A stretch of 64,000 nucleotides of DNA from MFD04580-c1 sp963702995 (GCA_963702995.1 OY969783.1:620001-684000); one strand, 5' to 3'; positions 1 through 9,424 are shown, numbered from the stretch's first letter. Translations and numbers: made by a program. The notes: a model not told the origin generated them from the sequence alone.

Positions 1-1914
1 TCCTGTCCGCGCTTTGCGCCGGAGATGTGGCGGCCGTCGGCGCGGCGACCACCCGCAACTTCTTCGGGCCGCTCCAGGCGATCATTCCCTGGGCCAGCAA
101 CGCCTACACCGAACAGCTCATCGCCCGCGTGCGCGAGCATTTCGGCGAAAAATTCTGGGGTTTCTGGATGCTCGGCGGAATGGCCGGCGGCGGCATGGGG
201 TTCATCTTCCACCCGTCGCGCAAATCCGAAGCACAGGGGTTCCTTAAACAGGCGATGACCGATCTGCAGCGCGCAGCTCAGGCACGCGCTCCCGTTCGCG
301 ATGGAGCCGGTCGTCTATGACTTTGCGATCAACCCGCATGGCACCTTCGCCCGCATGCTGGTGGGGAGCGCGGCGCTTTTGCCCGCGTCGTACTACGCGT
401 TAACGGTCCCGCAGATGCTCCGGCTCGACCCGTCCACCCTGACGCGCCAGCAGCGTACGGAGCTGGCCCGGTTTGGCGTGGCCTGTCGGACCGAGCCGGC
501 GCTGGCCGGCATGGCCAACACGCTGTTCGATCGCCTGTTCGCCCGGGCCGCGCCGCCCGCCGGGCCACAGGGGAGCCTGGGGGAGCTGCTCGAGCAGAAC
601 GGCTTTGATCGCGAGCAGCATGAGCGCATCCGCGACGCGATGCGCGCCGGCCGCGTGGGGCTGGCCCAGAACCGCCTGCCGCGCAGCACGACCATCCGCG
701 ACGTCTCGCCCGAAGACGTCACCGACACGACCAACGGCGTGCCGGCCGCCTTCCGCAAGCTCGGGCAGGAGGCGCTTGCCGCGGGGGCCGTCGCCGTTGT
801 CACGCTGGCGGCCGGCGCGGGGAGCCGATGGACGCAGGGCGCGGGGGTCGTCAAGGCGCTCCACCCCTTCTGCAAATTCGGCGGCCGCCATCGCACATTC
901 CTTGAAACCCACATTGCAAAGAGCCGCCGCACCGGGAGGCAGAGCGGCGTTTACCCGGCGCACGTGATCACGACGAGCTACCTGACGCAGCAGCCGATCG
1001 CGGCCGCCCTCGCGGCGCATCAGAACTACGGCTATTCAGGCCCGCTTCGCCTGTCGCCCGGCAACGCGGTCGGGCTGCGTATGGTCCCCACCGTTCAGGA
1101 CCTCCGCTTCGCGTGGGAAGAGACCGCCCAGAGGATGCTCGACGAACAGGCCCAAAAGGTGCGGGAGAGCCTGCATTCCGCCCTGATCGGCTGGGCACGC
1201 CAGGCTGGCGAAGGGAGCGACTACACCGACAACCTCCCCGGCCAATGCCTGCACCCTGTGGGCCATTGGTACGAGGTGCCGAACCTGCTCAAGAACGGCG
1301 TCCTTGCCGGGCTGCTCGCCGAGCGCCCGAACCTTCGATATCTGATGCTCCACAATGTCGATACGCTGGGGGCGGACCTGGATCCGGGGCTGCTGGGCTT
1401 GCACATCAAGAGCGGCGCGGGGCTGAGCTTCGAGGTGATCGGCCGCCGGATTGAGGACCGCGGCGGGGGGCTGGCCCGGGTTGACGGCCGCGTGAGGCTG
1501 GTTGAGGGCCTGGCGATGCCGCGCGAAGAGGACGAGTTCCAGCTCACCTACTACAACTCGATGACGACCTGGATCGACATCGACCAGTTGCTCCAGGCGT
1601 TCAGCCTCACCCGCGGCGACCTCTCCCAGCCCGACATCGTCGCGGCACGCGTTCGCGACCTGGCGCAGCGGATGCCCACCTACCTGACCCTAAAGGACGT
1701 CAAAAAGCGATGGGGCCACGGCCAGGAGGACGTCTTCCCGGTCGCCCAGTGGGAAAAGCTGTGGGGCGACATGACGGCGGTCCCGGAGGTCAAGAGCGCA
1801 TTCCTGGTCGTCCCGCGAAAGCGCGGTCAGCAGCTCAAGGACCAGGCCCAGCTCGACGGCTGGCTCCGCGACGGCTCGGCGGACCACGTCGATTCGATGT
1901 GCGAGTGGGGGTAG
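1..1914 (+). CDS. GHMP kinase / UTP--sugar-1-phosphate uridylyltransferase fusion, 5' partial, frameshifted
   Basis: The gene enters from outside the window. Its first part reads in frame 3 (from base 3 to about 285) and ends like a GHMP sugar kinase, with the glycine-rich GGMAGGGMGF stretch. The rest reads in frame 1 to the stop at 1914. Read across a +1 shift near 280-290, the protein continues smoothly into ALPFAMEPVVYDFAIN. The second part (537 residues from the ATG at 301) has the nucleotidyltransferase loop LAAGAGSRW at residues 169-177 and a lysine at 185 in GVVKALHPF, as in the UDP-glucose pyrophosphorylase family. The inferred role is salvage of a free sugar by phosphorylation then activation to a UDP-sugar. 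The sugar cannot be read from sequence. The 301 ATG is an internal methionine and probably not a true start. Confidence 0.7.
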
Positions 1915-1940
1915 TGGAGAGAGGTCTTCACAAGCGGAAG

Positions 1941-3026
1941 TCACCTTAGAGCGCGACTCGCGGCCGCGGCAAGAAGGCCGGCGACGGGAAGAGTCAACGC
2001 CCACGACAAGATGATCTCCCCAACCTTCCGCCACTTCACGCCGCGAGGGTCCCTTTTAAGCCCTGCGCCGATGATCGCGCCTGTCGAGACATGAGTCGTA
2101 GACACGGGGAGACCCTGCCAGGAGGCCATGCAGACCAGGGCTGCCGTCGCGAGGCTCGCCGTCAGCGAGTCGGAGAGTGGCAGGGGCGTCAGCTTCTTCG
2201 ACAGCGTCTCCAGCACCCCGCGGCCGGATACCCACCCGCCAGCCGCCATTGCCATCGTGACAATTGCGAAGCCGACCCCCATGTTGTGCGGCAGGGCGAT
2301 CAGGCAGAGCGCGGCAATCTTCGGGGCGTCGTTCCATCCGCGTGCAAAGCCGATGAGGCCACCGCTGACCCAATGGACGGCGTTGGCGGCCGCCGACACT
2401 CCGACCGCCGCCACGGTCGCCCGCGTGTCGCATTCCTGGCTCGTCCCCACGATGACCCGAGATCGCATTGCCGCGACCGCCAGGCCGCCCGTGACTGTTG
2501 CGACAGGCTCCTGCGTGATGCATACACAACGAGCGGCCGCCCGACCAACAACCCACACCACCGGCCACGCAAGCAGGTAGACGACCCCAAGCGATAGGAG
2601 CGGGCTCACGCCCAGCGGCACCAGGAACCCCTTTCCCAGCGCCTGCCACTGAACGGCCGACCGGCCGAAAGTGACCACGCCCGCGCCGATCAGCGACCCC
2701 GTGATGGCATGGGTTGTCGACACCGGCAGGCCGGTGAAAGTGGCGAGCATCACCCAGCAAAAGGCTCCCATCAGCACAGCTACAAAGAACCCCTGCGTCA
2801 GTGGCGTACCTGCCGCGAATAGACCGGTGCTGAAGCTCTTCAATAACCCCCGCGAGGACCAGAAAGAGACACCCGCCCCCAGCGCGGTCGTCACCGTCCC
2901 ATAGAACAGCGCCCGCCGCGGCGTTGCCGCCCCATAGCCGACGAGCGTCGCGACGCCCTTGCAGTTGTCGTTGGAGCCGTTGGCGTACGCGAGAAACGCG
3001 ACGAGGATGAAGAGACAGACAGCCAT
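1941..3026 (-). CDS. pit: Inorganic phosphate transporter, PiT family
   Basis: A 361-residue hydrophobic protein with about ten membrane segments. The two internally homologous halves typical of PiT permeases are visible: ANGSNDNCKG near residues 15-24 and GLPVSTTH at 99-106, then a second GLPVSTTH near residue 305. The family moves phosphate into the cell as a metal-phosphate or with H+ or Na+. The ATG at 3026 follows a GGAGG ribosome site eight bases upstream, which fixes the start. It converges on the uridylyltransferase gene. No PhoU-like partner lies next to it. Confidence 0.93.
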   Translation of the reverse strand: MAVCLFILVAFLAYANGSNDNCKGVATLVGYGAATPRRALFYGTVTTALGAGVSFWSSRGLLKSFSTGLFAAGTPLTQGFFVAVLMGAFCWVMLATFTGLPVSTTHAITGSLIGAGVVTFGRSAVQWQALGKGFLVPLGVSPLLSLGVVYLLAWPVVWVVGRAAARCVCITQEPVATVTGGLAVAAMRSRVIVGTSQECDTRATVAAVGVSAAANAVHWVSGGLIGFARGWNDAPKIAALCLIALPHNMGVGFAIVTMAMAAGGWVSGRGVLETLSKKLTPLPLSDSLTASLATAALVCMASWQGLPVSTTHVSTGAIIGAGLKRDPRGVKWRKVGEIILSWALTLPVAGLLAAAASRALR

Positions 3027-3300
3027 CGGGCAAGCCTCCAGAATGTTAATGTATGGTTAAGATTCACGGCATCGTGCCTACGGGTTGATCGGAATGCAAG
3101 CGGCGAGAATGAATCGTGACGGCTGACCGATATGCCTGCTTCGCCCAGTGCGGTTTAGAGTTCCTGAAGCAAGGAGACGGACCGGCTACCGCCGGTGGCC
3201 GTCCCATCCTTGGACGGCCGCATCACCACCCCTATACTGCCGCTCCTCCCCGTATGAACCGGCTGAACCCTGTTTGTTTGCGTGAAAGGATGTCCGCCCG

Positions 3301-4992
3301 ATGCTGCCTAATGGATCTCACGTCACGGTCGAGCTGAAGGACAAGCTGTCGGCCGCCGCGGATGCGGTGGCCGTTTTTGTTGTGGAGGGGGCATTGGACG
3401 CGGGAGCCGCCGGAACCTCACTGACCGAGCTTGAGCGGGCGGCCGTGGGGCGGTTGCTTGCCTCGGGCGTGGCGCGCGGGAAGGCGCGCGAGGTTCAGAT
3501 CGCCGTCGCCGAGGCGTCGGAAGAGGGACGCGGCGCGAAGCGGTATCGACGGGTGCTGGTCGTTGGGCTGGGAAAGCCGGAGAAGGTGACGACCGAGACG
3601 ATCCGGCAGGCCGCCGGCGCGCTCGCCCGGGCCGCGCGGCGGGCGCGGCTGAAGGAAATCGGCGTGGTGCTGCCGTCGCTATCGGGCGGCGACGCCGCCA
3701 GCGCGGGGCACGGGCCGGGGGCCGTTGCCGAGGCGGTGGTGACGGGCATCCTTCTCGCCGCCTTCGACTATGAAGAATACAAAGGCGCCGCGAGCAGGAA
3801 GAAGCCGGCCGCCGAAGCAGGCGACGAAGACGCGGCGGCCGCCGCCGAGGATCGGGCGTTTACGCTGCTCGGGGGGGCCGATCACCAGGCCGACGAAACA
3901 CGCCGCGGCGTCGAACGCGGCCGCATCATCGCCGAAGGCCAGAACTTCGCCCGCACGATCGCGTCGCGCCCGGGGAACGACATCAACCCGCTGACGCTCG
4001 CCGGCGTCTCCGAGGAATTGGCGCGCGACGTGGGCCTCGCCTGCCGCGTGCTGGACGAGAAGCAGATGAAGAAGCTGGGGATGGGCGGCATCCTCGGCGT
4101 CGGCGCGGGCAGCGCATCGACCCCGCCTCGAATGATCGTCCTGGAGCACAACCCCGGGCCGGCGGGCAAAGGGGCGGCCGCCAAGAAGGGGAAGCGTCGC
4201 GGGGCGGCCCCGGCGCCGCTGCTTGTGGTGGGCAAGGCGATCACCTTCGACACCGGGGGGATCTCGATCAAGGCGGCCGACAAGATGGGCCGCATGATCT
4301 TCGACAAATGCGGCGGCATGGCCGTCCTGGGCCTGATGTACGCCGTCGCGAAGCTGAAGCTGCCGATCCCCGTCGTCGGCATACTCTCCAGCGCCGAAAA
4401 CCACATCAGCGACACGGCCTACCGGCCCGGCGACATTCTCCGGATGTACAACGGCGTGACCGTCGAGGTCACCAACACCGACGCCGAAGGGCGGCTGGTC
4501 CTGGGCGATGCCCTGGCCTGGGGGATCGAAACGTACAAGCCGTCGGCCGTCGTGGACCTGGCCACGCTGACTGGCGGCGTGGTCGTCGCGCTCGGCAAGA
4601 CAATGGCCGGCGTGATGAGCAACAGCGACGAACTGGTGAAGGAACTGGCCGACGCGGGCGAGCTTGCCGGCGAGAAGATGTGGCGTTTGCCCCTGGGGGA
4701 GGATCAGCGGGAATACATCAAATCGACGCCTGCCGACATCGTCAACTCCGGCGGCCGCGAGGGCCACCCGCTCCAGGGCGGAGCGTTCCTCAGCTTCTTC
4801 ATCCCGCAGGAAGGGCCCGACTTCGTCCCCTGGGCGCACCTGGACATCGCCGGCGTCGCCGACAGTGAGAAGGATCTTCCGTACTATGCGAAAGGTGCGA
4901 CGGGGTGGGGCGTTCGAACGCTGGTCGAATGGGTCACGGGGCGCGTCGAGCCGCGGGTGCCACACGCCTCCCCGCGAGCGGCTGGAGGCTGA
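3301..4992 (+). CDS. pepA: Leucyl aminopeptidase (M17 cytosol aminopeptidase)
   Basis: 563 residues, slightly longer than the usual 480-510 because of an Ala-rich linker near residues 165-185 and a Lys-rich insert near 285-300. The catalytic domain is clear: GKAITFDTGG near residues 312-321 carries the metal-binding Lys and Asp, and NTDAEGRL near 391 is the family signature with the Asp and Glu ligands and the catalytic Arg. M17 enzymes are cytosolic hexamers with two divalent metals that remove N-terminal residues from peptides. A GAAAGGA stretch about ten bases before the ATG supports this start. A palindromic repeat follows the stop codon directly. Confidence 0.95.
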   Translation: MLPNGSHVTVELKDKLSAAADAVAVFVVEGALDAGAAGTSLTELERAAVGRLLASGVARGKAREVQIAVAEASEEGRGAKRYRRVLVVGLGKPEKVTTETIRQAAGALARAARRARLKEIGVVLPSLSGGDAASAGHGPGAVAEAVVTGILLAAFDYEEYKGAASRKKPAAEAGDEDAAAAAEDRAFTLLGGADHQADETRRGVERGRIIAEGQNFARTIASRPGNDINPLTLAGVSEELARDVGLACRVLDEKQMKKLGMGGILGVGAGSASTPPRMIVLEHNPGPAGKGAAAKKGKRRGAAPAPLLVVGKAITFDTGGISIKAADKMGRMIFDKCGGMAVLGLMYAVAKLKLPIPVVGILSSAENHISDTAYRPGDILRMYNGVTVEVTNTDAEGRLVLGDALAWGIETYKPSAVVDLATLTGGVVVALGKTMAGVMSNSDELVKELADAGELAGEKMWRLPLGEDQREYIKSTPADIVNSGGREGHPLQGGAFLSFFIPQEGPDFVPWAHLDIAGVADSEKDLPYYAKGATGWGVRTLVEWVTGRVEPRVPHASPRAAGG

Positions 4993-5130
4993 GCGAAATG
5001 AACTAAAGGATGAAGGCGAAGGATGTATCGAATGCGACTCCGCGGACGCTATTGATCCTTCATCATCATCCTTCTGCCCTCATCTTATCCGTGTTCATCT
5101 TGTCTTCATCTGTGGCGATAACAACTTGTC
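4993..5130. repeat. 3' palindromic element, GGATGAAGG type with a right-arm copy of the ACAGATGAAGACAAG type
   Basis: It starts at the pepA stop. A purine-rich left arm (AAAGGATGAAGGCGAAGGAT, 5006-5025) is imperfectly complementary to ATCCTTCATCATCATCC (5053-5069). It is followed by a single right arm of the second family, CTTATCCGTGTTCATCTTG and onward to about 5123. That arm matches the repeat at 7713-7752 with few mismatches. The element fills the gap between two convergent genes. Confidence 0.65.
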
Positions 5131-5164
5131 TTTTCTTCTCCGGCGACGACCTCGGATGCCGCCC

Positions 5165-6022
5165 CTACGTTAGGGCGCCGCGGTGGGGCTCGAGGCGGCG
5201 GAGGACTTCGGCCATGGAGTCGGGTCGGAAGGCGGGGCTTACGCGGACGCAGTCCATGACCAGGTCGGAGAGGCCCTCGGGGATCATTTCGTTCAGGTCG
5301 ATCGGCCGCGGGAACTTTTGCTCGGTGATGACGTCCCGGTCGGACTTTTTCACGGTGAAATAGGTGGGGACCTTCTGTCGCGTGAGCGCCCAGTAGAAGG
5401 TCGCGCCAAAGTTGTAGACGTCGGTGAAGGGGCCGACGGGCTTAAGCCGCACCTGTTCGGGCGCGATAAAGTCGGGCGTCCCCTGGACGCGGTGCTTCGC
5501 CGTCCCCACCTTGCAGGTCTGGCCGAAGTCGATCAGCTTGATCGTCCGGTCGGGCTGAAGGACTATGTTGCTCGGCTTCAGGTCGCAGTGGATTAGCAGC
5601 ATCTGGTGGAGCGCGCCCAGAGCGGCCGCCGTCTGGGCAAAACATTCAACCAGGGCGGCGATCGTCAGCGCCTGGTTCAACTGGAGGTTCTCCAGCGTCA
5701 TCCCGTCGATCAGCTCCATCACCAGCGCCGCTTCCTTCAAACCGCCGAAGAGCTTCTTCTTGGTCAGCAGCTCGAACGCTTTGCGCAGGCTCGGATGGCG
5801 CACCAGTTTCCCGACTTCGAACTCGTTCTGAAGCTGCTCGACAAATCGCAGCGTTTTCGGATCGGTGACTTTGACGTGCTTGAGCGCGAAGATCTGAGAC
5901 GTCTTCGGCTCGCTCACAACATAGAGCATGCTCCCCGCCCCCTCGCCGAGGCGGCCGATGACGTCGTACCCGAACACCGTCGTGGGCAGAGGCTTGGAAA
6001 TCTTGGCTTTGTCAGGTTTCAC
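5165..6022 (-). CDS. Cytosolic Hanks-type Ser/Thr protein kinase, non-RD
   Basis: 285 residues consisting of little more than a kinase domain, with no membrane segment or sensor domain. Visible motifs are the glycine loop GEGAGS (26-31), the ATP lysine in ALKHV (K48), the catalytic loop HCDLKPSN (145-152), IDFG (164-167) and APEQ (187-190). The Arg before the catalytic Asp is replaced by Cys, so this is a non-RD kinase and probably does not need activation-loop phosphorylation. It is clearly paralogous to the kinase at 27917-28864, sharing TDVYNFGAT and VMDCVRV. Translation probably starts at the GTG at 6022. The substrate is unknown. Confidence 0.85.
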   Translation of the reverse strand: MKPDKAKISKPLPTTVFGYDVIGRLGEGAGSMLYVVSEPKTSQIFALKHVKVTDPKTLRFVEQLQNEFEVGKLVRHPSLRKAFELLTKKKLFGGLKEAALVMELIDGMTLENLQLNQALTIAALVECFAQTAAALGALHQMLLIHCDLKPSNIVLQPDRTIKLIDFGQTCKVGTAKHRVQGTPDFIAPEQVRLKPVGPFTDVYNFGATFYWALTRQKVPTYFTVKKSDRDVITEQKFPRPIDLNEMIPEGLSDLVMDCVRVSPAFRPDSMAEVLRRLEPHRGALT

Positions 6023-6188
6023 GGCGGTGATGCGGCCTCCTGGCGGGTATCCATTAGGGAACGCATCGTAACGCCTTTCACCGTCGCTGACGACCGGCCG
6101 CGATGGCCCTGTTCAGGGGGATTGCATGGCCGACGCACCTTGGCAGGGGCGGATCGCCATCGCCGCGTCGCAATCGACGCCGGCAGAA

Positions 6189-6249
6189 ACGCCGTACGCC
6201 TCGACGCGGCGGGTCAGCCGAGGTCGAGGCGTACGGCGTGAACTAACAA
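6189..6249. repeat. Perfect 17-bp inverted repeat, 27-nt loop, 3' of ilvC
   Basis: ACGCCGTACGCCTCGAC at 6189-6205 is the exact reverse complement of 6233-6249. There is no T-run on either side, so it is not a classical terminator. It lies 37 bases after the ilvC stop codon. Confidence 0.75.
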
Positions 6250-6285
6250 TCGAGGGGCCGAGCCGCCCCAGGGTCGCCAGCGTGC

Positions 6286-7329
6286 TCAAGACTTTGGCGG
6301 CTGCTTCGCCTTGAGCCAGGGCATCATGTTCCGCAACCGGCGGCCGGTCACCTCGACCGGGTGATTGTTGTCCGCCTCGTACAGCCGGTTAAAGTTCTTC
6401 ATCCCGCCCTCGTACTCCGCGCGCCATTCCTTCGCGAACTGGCCTGTCTGGATCTCCGTCAGGATCTTCTTCATCTCCTGCTTGGTCTGCTCGGTCACGA
6501 CGCGCGGCCCGCGGGTCAGGTCGCCATATTCGGCGGTGTTGCTGATGCTGTACCGCATGTAGTCCAGCCCACCCTGGTAGATGAGGTCAACAATCAGCTT
6601 CACCTCATGGACGCACTCGAAGTACGCCATCTCGGGCGGATAGCCGGCCTCGGTCAGCGTCTCAAACCCGGCCTTGATGAGCGAAGCGAGCCCGCCGCAG
6701 AGCACCGCCTGTTCGCCAAAGAGATCGGTCTCGCATTCGTCCTTGAACGTAGTCTCAATGATGCCCGATCGAGCGCCGCCGATGCCGCGTGCCCAGGCCA
6801 GGCCGGTGGCGCGGGCGTTCCCGCTGGCGTCCTGATGGACGGCGAGCAGGCAGGGGACCCCGCCCCCCTTTTCGAACTCGCTGCGCACCAAGTGCCCGGG
6901 GCCCTTAGGGGCGACGAGGATGACATCGACGTCGGCGGGGGGGACGATGGTCTTGAAGTGCACGTTGAAGCCGTGCGTAACGCCAAGCGTCTTCCCGGCC
7001 TTTAGATGCGGGGCAATGCTCTTGTGGTAGACCTCGGGCTGCACTTCGTCGGGAAGCGTGATGATGATCAGGTCGGCCTTTTGAACGGCTTCCTCGACCT
7101 TGTCCACCGGTTCGAAGCCGTGCTCGGCCGCCAGCTTCCAGTTCGAGCTGACGCCGCCGCGCGGGCTATCCTTGCGGGTAGCGACGATGACCTTTACGCC
7201 GCTGTCGCGCAGGTTCAGCGCGTGGGCATGCCCCTGCGACCCGAAGCCGATCACCGCGACGGTCTTCCCCTTCAGCGCGTCGAGGGGCGCATCCTTTTCG
7301 TACACCATGTTCAGCGGCTGCTGTGCCAT
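6286..7329 (-). CDS. ilvC: Ketol-acid reductoisomerase, class I
   Basis: 347 residues, the class I length. It has an N-terminal Rossmann domain with VIGFGSQGHAHALNL and a C-terminal knotted domain containing the acidic DLFGEQAVLCGG helix that binds magnesium. It isomerises and reduces acetohydroxy acids in valine, leucine and isoleucine synthesis, using NAD(P)H. The ATG at 7329 follows AAGGA at a normal distance. ilvB, ilvN and leu genes are not adjacent, so it is probably a single transcription unit. A 17-nt palindrome lies about 50 bases upstream. Confidence 0.96.
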   Translation of the reverse strand: MAQQPLNMVYEKDAPLDALKGKTVAVIGFGSQGHAHALNLRDSGVKVIVATRKDSPRGGVSSNWKLAAEHGFEPVDKVEEAVQKADLIIITLPDEVQPEVYHKSIAPHLKAGKTLGVTHGFNVHFKTIVPPADVDVILVAPKGPGHLVRSEFEKGGGVPCLLAVHQDASGNARATGLAWARGIGGARSGIIETTFKDECETDLFGEQAVLCGGLASLIKAGFETLTEAGYPPEMAYFECVHEVKLIVDLIYQGGLDYMRYSISNTAEYGDLTRGPRVVTEQTKQEMKKILTEIQTGQFAKEWRAEYEGGMKNFNRLYEADNNHPVEVTGRRLRNMMPWLKAKQPPKS

Positions 7330-7379
7330 CTCACTGTCCTTGCGCGCCGAAGCGCGGCAAAAGCGGTCTCAAGGGCCGA

Positions 7380-7396
7380 TTCACCGGCCCGGTGAA
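7380..7396. promoter_or_regulatory. 17-nt palindrome upstream of ilvC (possible operator)
   Basis: TTCACCGGCCCGGTGAA is a perfect dyad with 8-base arms around one central base, 50 bases before the ilvC start. Its position suits a repressor or activator site. No regulator is identified, so this is position-based inference only. Confidence 0.35.
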
Positions 7397-7532
7397 CGCC
7401 CCACGAATCGACGAAACGACCCTCCCGAGCCGAGTCCCGGCCAAGGCGGGGCAAAAAACGCGAACCGGGAACGATACCGACGCGGCCGATGCGCGTCAAA
7501 AGCTCAGGGAAGCGGGGAAATGCGAAATCCGT
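7397..7532. other. Upstream region of ilvC, no gene seen
   Basis: Nothing with coding character is seen. It probably holds the ilvC promoter. The gap between ilvC and coaC is otherwise filled by the large palindromic element at 7533-7752. Confidence 0.4.
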
Positions 7533-7752
7533 ATTGCCACAGATGAAGACAAGATGAACACAGATAAGAGGAGGAGAAGAAATGCTGAATTCTGAAATGC
7601 TGATTGCTGAATGCAGATGGGGAAAAATGATGCCACCGAACATTTGATCGATCATTCAGCATTCAGCATTCAGCATTCAGCATTCAGCATTCAGCATTCA
7701 GCATTCAGCATTTCCTCTTATCTGTGTTCATCTTGTCTTCATCTGTGGCAAT
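7533..7752. repeat. Long palindromic element: 40-bp perfect stem enclosing a CATTCAG tandem array
   Basis: The 40 bases at 7533-7572, containing ATTGCCACAGATGAAGACAA, are the exact reverse complement of 7713-7752. Inside this stem a second imperfect pairing joins a purine-rich arm (7579-7616, with TGCTGAAT-like words) to a tandem array at 7653-7708. The element ends 8 bases from the coaC stop codon at 7760. The outer-arm sequence recurs as one arm at about 5085-5123. Confidence 0.85.
7653..7708. repeat. Tandem repeat, eight perfect copies of CATTCAG
   Basis: Eight identical 7-bp units run without interruption from 7653 to 7708. The opposite arm of the surrounding palindrome carries only degenerate complements, so one arm seems to have expanded. 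Copy number is likely to vary between strains. Confidence 0.95.
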
Positions 7753-7759
7753 AACGTCT

Positions 7760-8401
7760 TTATTCCTCTTCGTCTCCCCCCGCGTCCACCAGTTCGCCGG
7801 TGATGGCGGGGGGGAGGGCGGTTGGGTCGGTGAGCATGTGGCGGATCTCATCGACGATCTTCGCGGGCTCGCTCATGCGGCCGACGCCGATGTTGCGGCA
7901 GGCGAGCCAGCCGGGCTCGGGGCCGATGAAGCGGTAGCCAAGGCCGGCCAGCTTGGCGAAATTCTCCTGGGCGATCGGGTGGTCCCACATACGGTTGTTC
8001 ATCGCGGGCGCGAACACAACCGGGCACGCGGCCGCACAGATCATCAGGCTCACCAGGTCGTCGCACAGGCCGTGTGCGACCTTGGCAAGCACGTTGTTCG
8101 TCGCCGGAGCGACGAGCATCAGGTCGGCGCGCTCGGTGAGGGCAATGTGCTGGGGGTCGCTCGTATCGACCAGGTCGAACGTGCCGGTCCGGACCTTCCG
8201 CCCGGATAGGGCCTCGAAGGTTAGCGGGGTGATGAACTTCTGCGCTTCCGCGGTCATCACGACCGTCACGCCGGCCCCGAGCTGAACCAGCTTGCTCACG
8301 ATATCCGCGACCTTATAAGCCGCGATTCCGCCACAAACCGCGACGATCACCTCGCGCTGGTGAAGCGGTTGGGCGGCCGAAGTGGTGTCGTCAATCGCCA
8401 T
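7760..8401 (-). CDS. coaC: Phosphopantothenoylcysteine decarboxylase (CoaC flavoprotein)
   Basis: 213 residues covering only the flavoprotein (HFCD) half of CoaBC. Visible are the N-terminal VAVCGGIAAYKV FMN-binding turn, the catalytic His region, the PAMNNRMW substrate-recognition clamp and the RMSEP segment. It decarboxylates 4'-phosphopantothenoylcysteine in coenzyme A synthesis. The CoaB synthetase domain is missing here and must be encoded elsewhere, unlike the usual bacterial fusion. It is last in the yicC-gmk-rpoZ-coaC run. No Shine-Dalgarno is visible before the ATG, which directly abuts a repeat element. Confidence 0.88.
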   Translation of the reverse strand: MAIDDTTSAAQPLHQREVIVAVCGGIAAYKVADIVSKLVQLGAGVTVVMTAEAQKFITPLTFEALSGRKVRTGTFDLVDTSDPQHIALTERADLMLVAPATNNVLAKVAHGLCDDLVSLMICAAACPVVFAPAMNNRMWDHPIAQENFAKLAGLGYRFIGPEPGWLACRNIGVGRMSEPAKIVDEIRHMLTDPTALPPAITGELVDAGGDEEE

Positions 8402-8402
8402 G

Positions 8403-8535
8403 GATCGCGAAGAAGAAAAAGCCGAAGGAACAACCTCAAACGGGAAAAGAATCGCTCAACAAGCCGCTTTCGATCCTTCCCTTTTCTTTCCGCTTCCCTC
8501 GAATTTCGTGCTTCGGATTTCCCCTTTGCCCCGCG
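8403..8535. repeat. 3' palindromic element, AAATCCGAAGCACGAAAT type
   Basis: It fills the gap between rpoZ and coaC exactly. The arm GAATTTCGTGCTTCGGATTT near 8501-8520 is the reverse complement of the family core. The other arm (from 8410, GAAGAAGAAAAAGCCGAAGG) is a degraded complement. Read on the rpoZ strand it starts right after the stop codon. Confidence 0.65.
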
Positions 8536-8763
8536 TTACTTCAGGACCTCGGGGCGCACGAGCCCGCTGGCTTCGTAGTCGATGGCGATCTTGTCCTGAA
8601 GGATCTCCTGGATGACCACCTCGAGGTCGGTCATGTTCGCGCGGTCCACGAGGGGGCGGGCGCCGTCCATGAGTTCCATCATGCGGCGCTGGATGAGAGC
8701 GGTCAGCTTGAAACGGCCGCCGACCTTGTGCACGATCTCGTCGCTCTTCAATGCTTCAATCAT
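8536..8763 (-). CDS. rpoZ: DNA-directed RNA polymerase omega subunit
   Basis: 75 residues with the omega-typical N-terminal pattern: a helix with RFKLTALIQRRMMELMDGA and a short C-terminal tail. Omega chaperones assembly of the beta' subunit. It starts 6 bases after the gmk stop, so the two are translationally coupled. The gmk-rpoZ pairing is common in bacteria and supports the call. Confidence 0.9.
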   Translation of the reverse strand: MIEALKSDEIVHKVGGRFKLTALIQRRMMELMDGARPLVDRANMTDLEVVIQEILQDKIAIDYEASGLVRPEVLK

Positions 8764-8769
8764 GGTGAA

Positions 8770-9363
8770 CTATATTCCTCCCGGCGATTTTTTCTGCCGG
8801 ATCAATCGGGCAATCTCGTCCACGGCGCGGTCGATGTCATCGTTGATGACCATATCGTCGAACGCGCGGCTGCCCTTGGCCATCCAGATCTCGCGCCTGG
8901 CGCTTCGGAAGCGTTTTTCGATGACGTCGTCGGCATCGCGGCCGCGTTCGCGAAGGCGTCGCAGAAGCGTCGCCTCGTCGGGCGGGAGCACGAAGATCAT
9001 CAGGGCATTCGGGTACTGAAACCGAACCTGCAGCGCCCCCTGAACGTCGATCTCCAGCAGGACATCTTCGCCATGGGCGAGGTAGTCGAGCGTGGGGCGC
9101 TTGGGGGTGCCATAATACTCGTCGTAGACCTTCGCGTATTCGAGAAAATCGCCATGCTCGAGACGGCGGAAGAAATCGGGCTCGGCGACGTACTCGTAGA
9201 TCTTCCCGGCCGCGTCTTTGTCGCTTTTGGCGCGGGTGGTGGCGCTGACGATGTACTTCAGGTGCATCTTCTCGGCGAGGCGGCGCGAGATCGTGCTCTT
9301 GCCGACGCCGCTGGGGCCGACGAGCACGATCAGCGTACCGGTTGGGGTTGCACCATCGCTCAT
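8770..9363 (-). CDS. gmk: Guanylate kinase
   Basis: 197 residues, the usual length. It has a P-loop GPSGVGKST near residues 16-24, the GMP-binding region SATTRA and YEYV, and the adenine-lid region RLRERGRDADDVIEKR. It phosphorylates GMP to GDP. It stands between yicC and rpoZ in a common bacterial order and is almost certainly co-transcribed with them. Confidence 0.96.
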   Translation of the reverse strand: MSDGATPTGTLIVLVGPSGVGKSTISRRLAEKMHLKYIVSATTRAKSDKDAAGKIYEYVAEPDFFRRLEHGDFLEYAKVYDEYYGTPKRPTLDYLAHGEDVLLEIDVQGALQVRFQYPNALMIFVLPPDEATLLRRLRERGRDADDVIEKRFRSARREIWMAKGSRAFDDMVINDDIDRAVDEIARLIRQKKSPGGI

Positions 9364-9424
9364 GCGGCGTCTCTATCCCCTGTCGCCCACGCTGTCAATC
9401 GCGGGCCTGCTGGCCTCGGTCGCC

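Noticed and set aside
3679..4965. A 428-codon minus-strand frame
   Set aside because: It lies entirely antisense to leucyl aminopeptidase, which has all its catalytic motifs.
7653..7708. CATTCAG array considered as a CRISPR array
   Set aside because: The units are contiguous 7-mers without spacers, and there are no cas genes.
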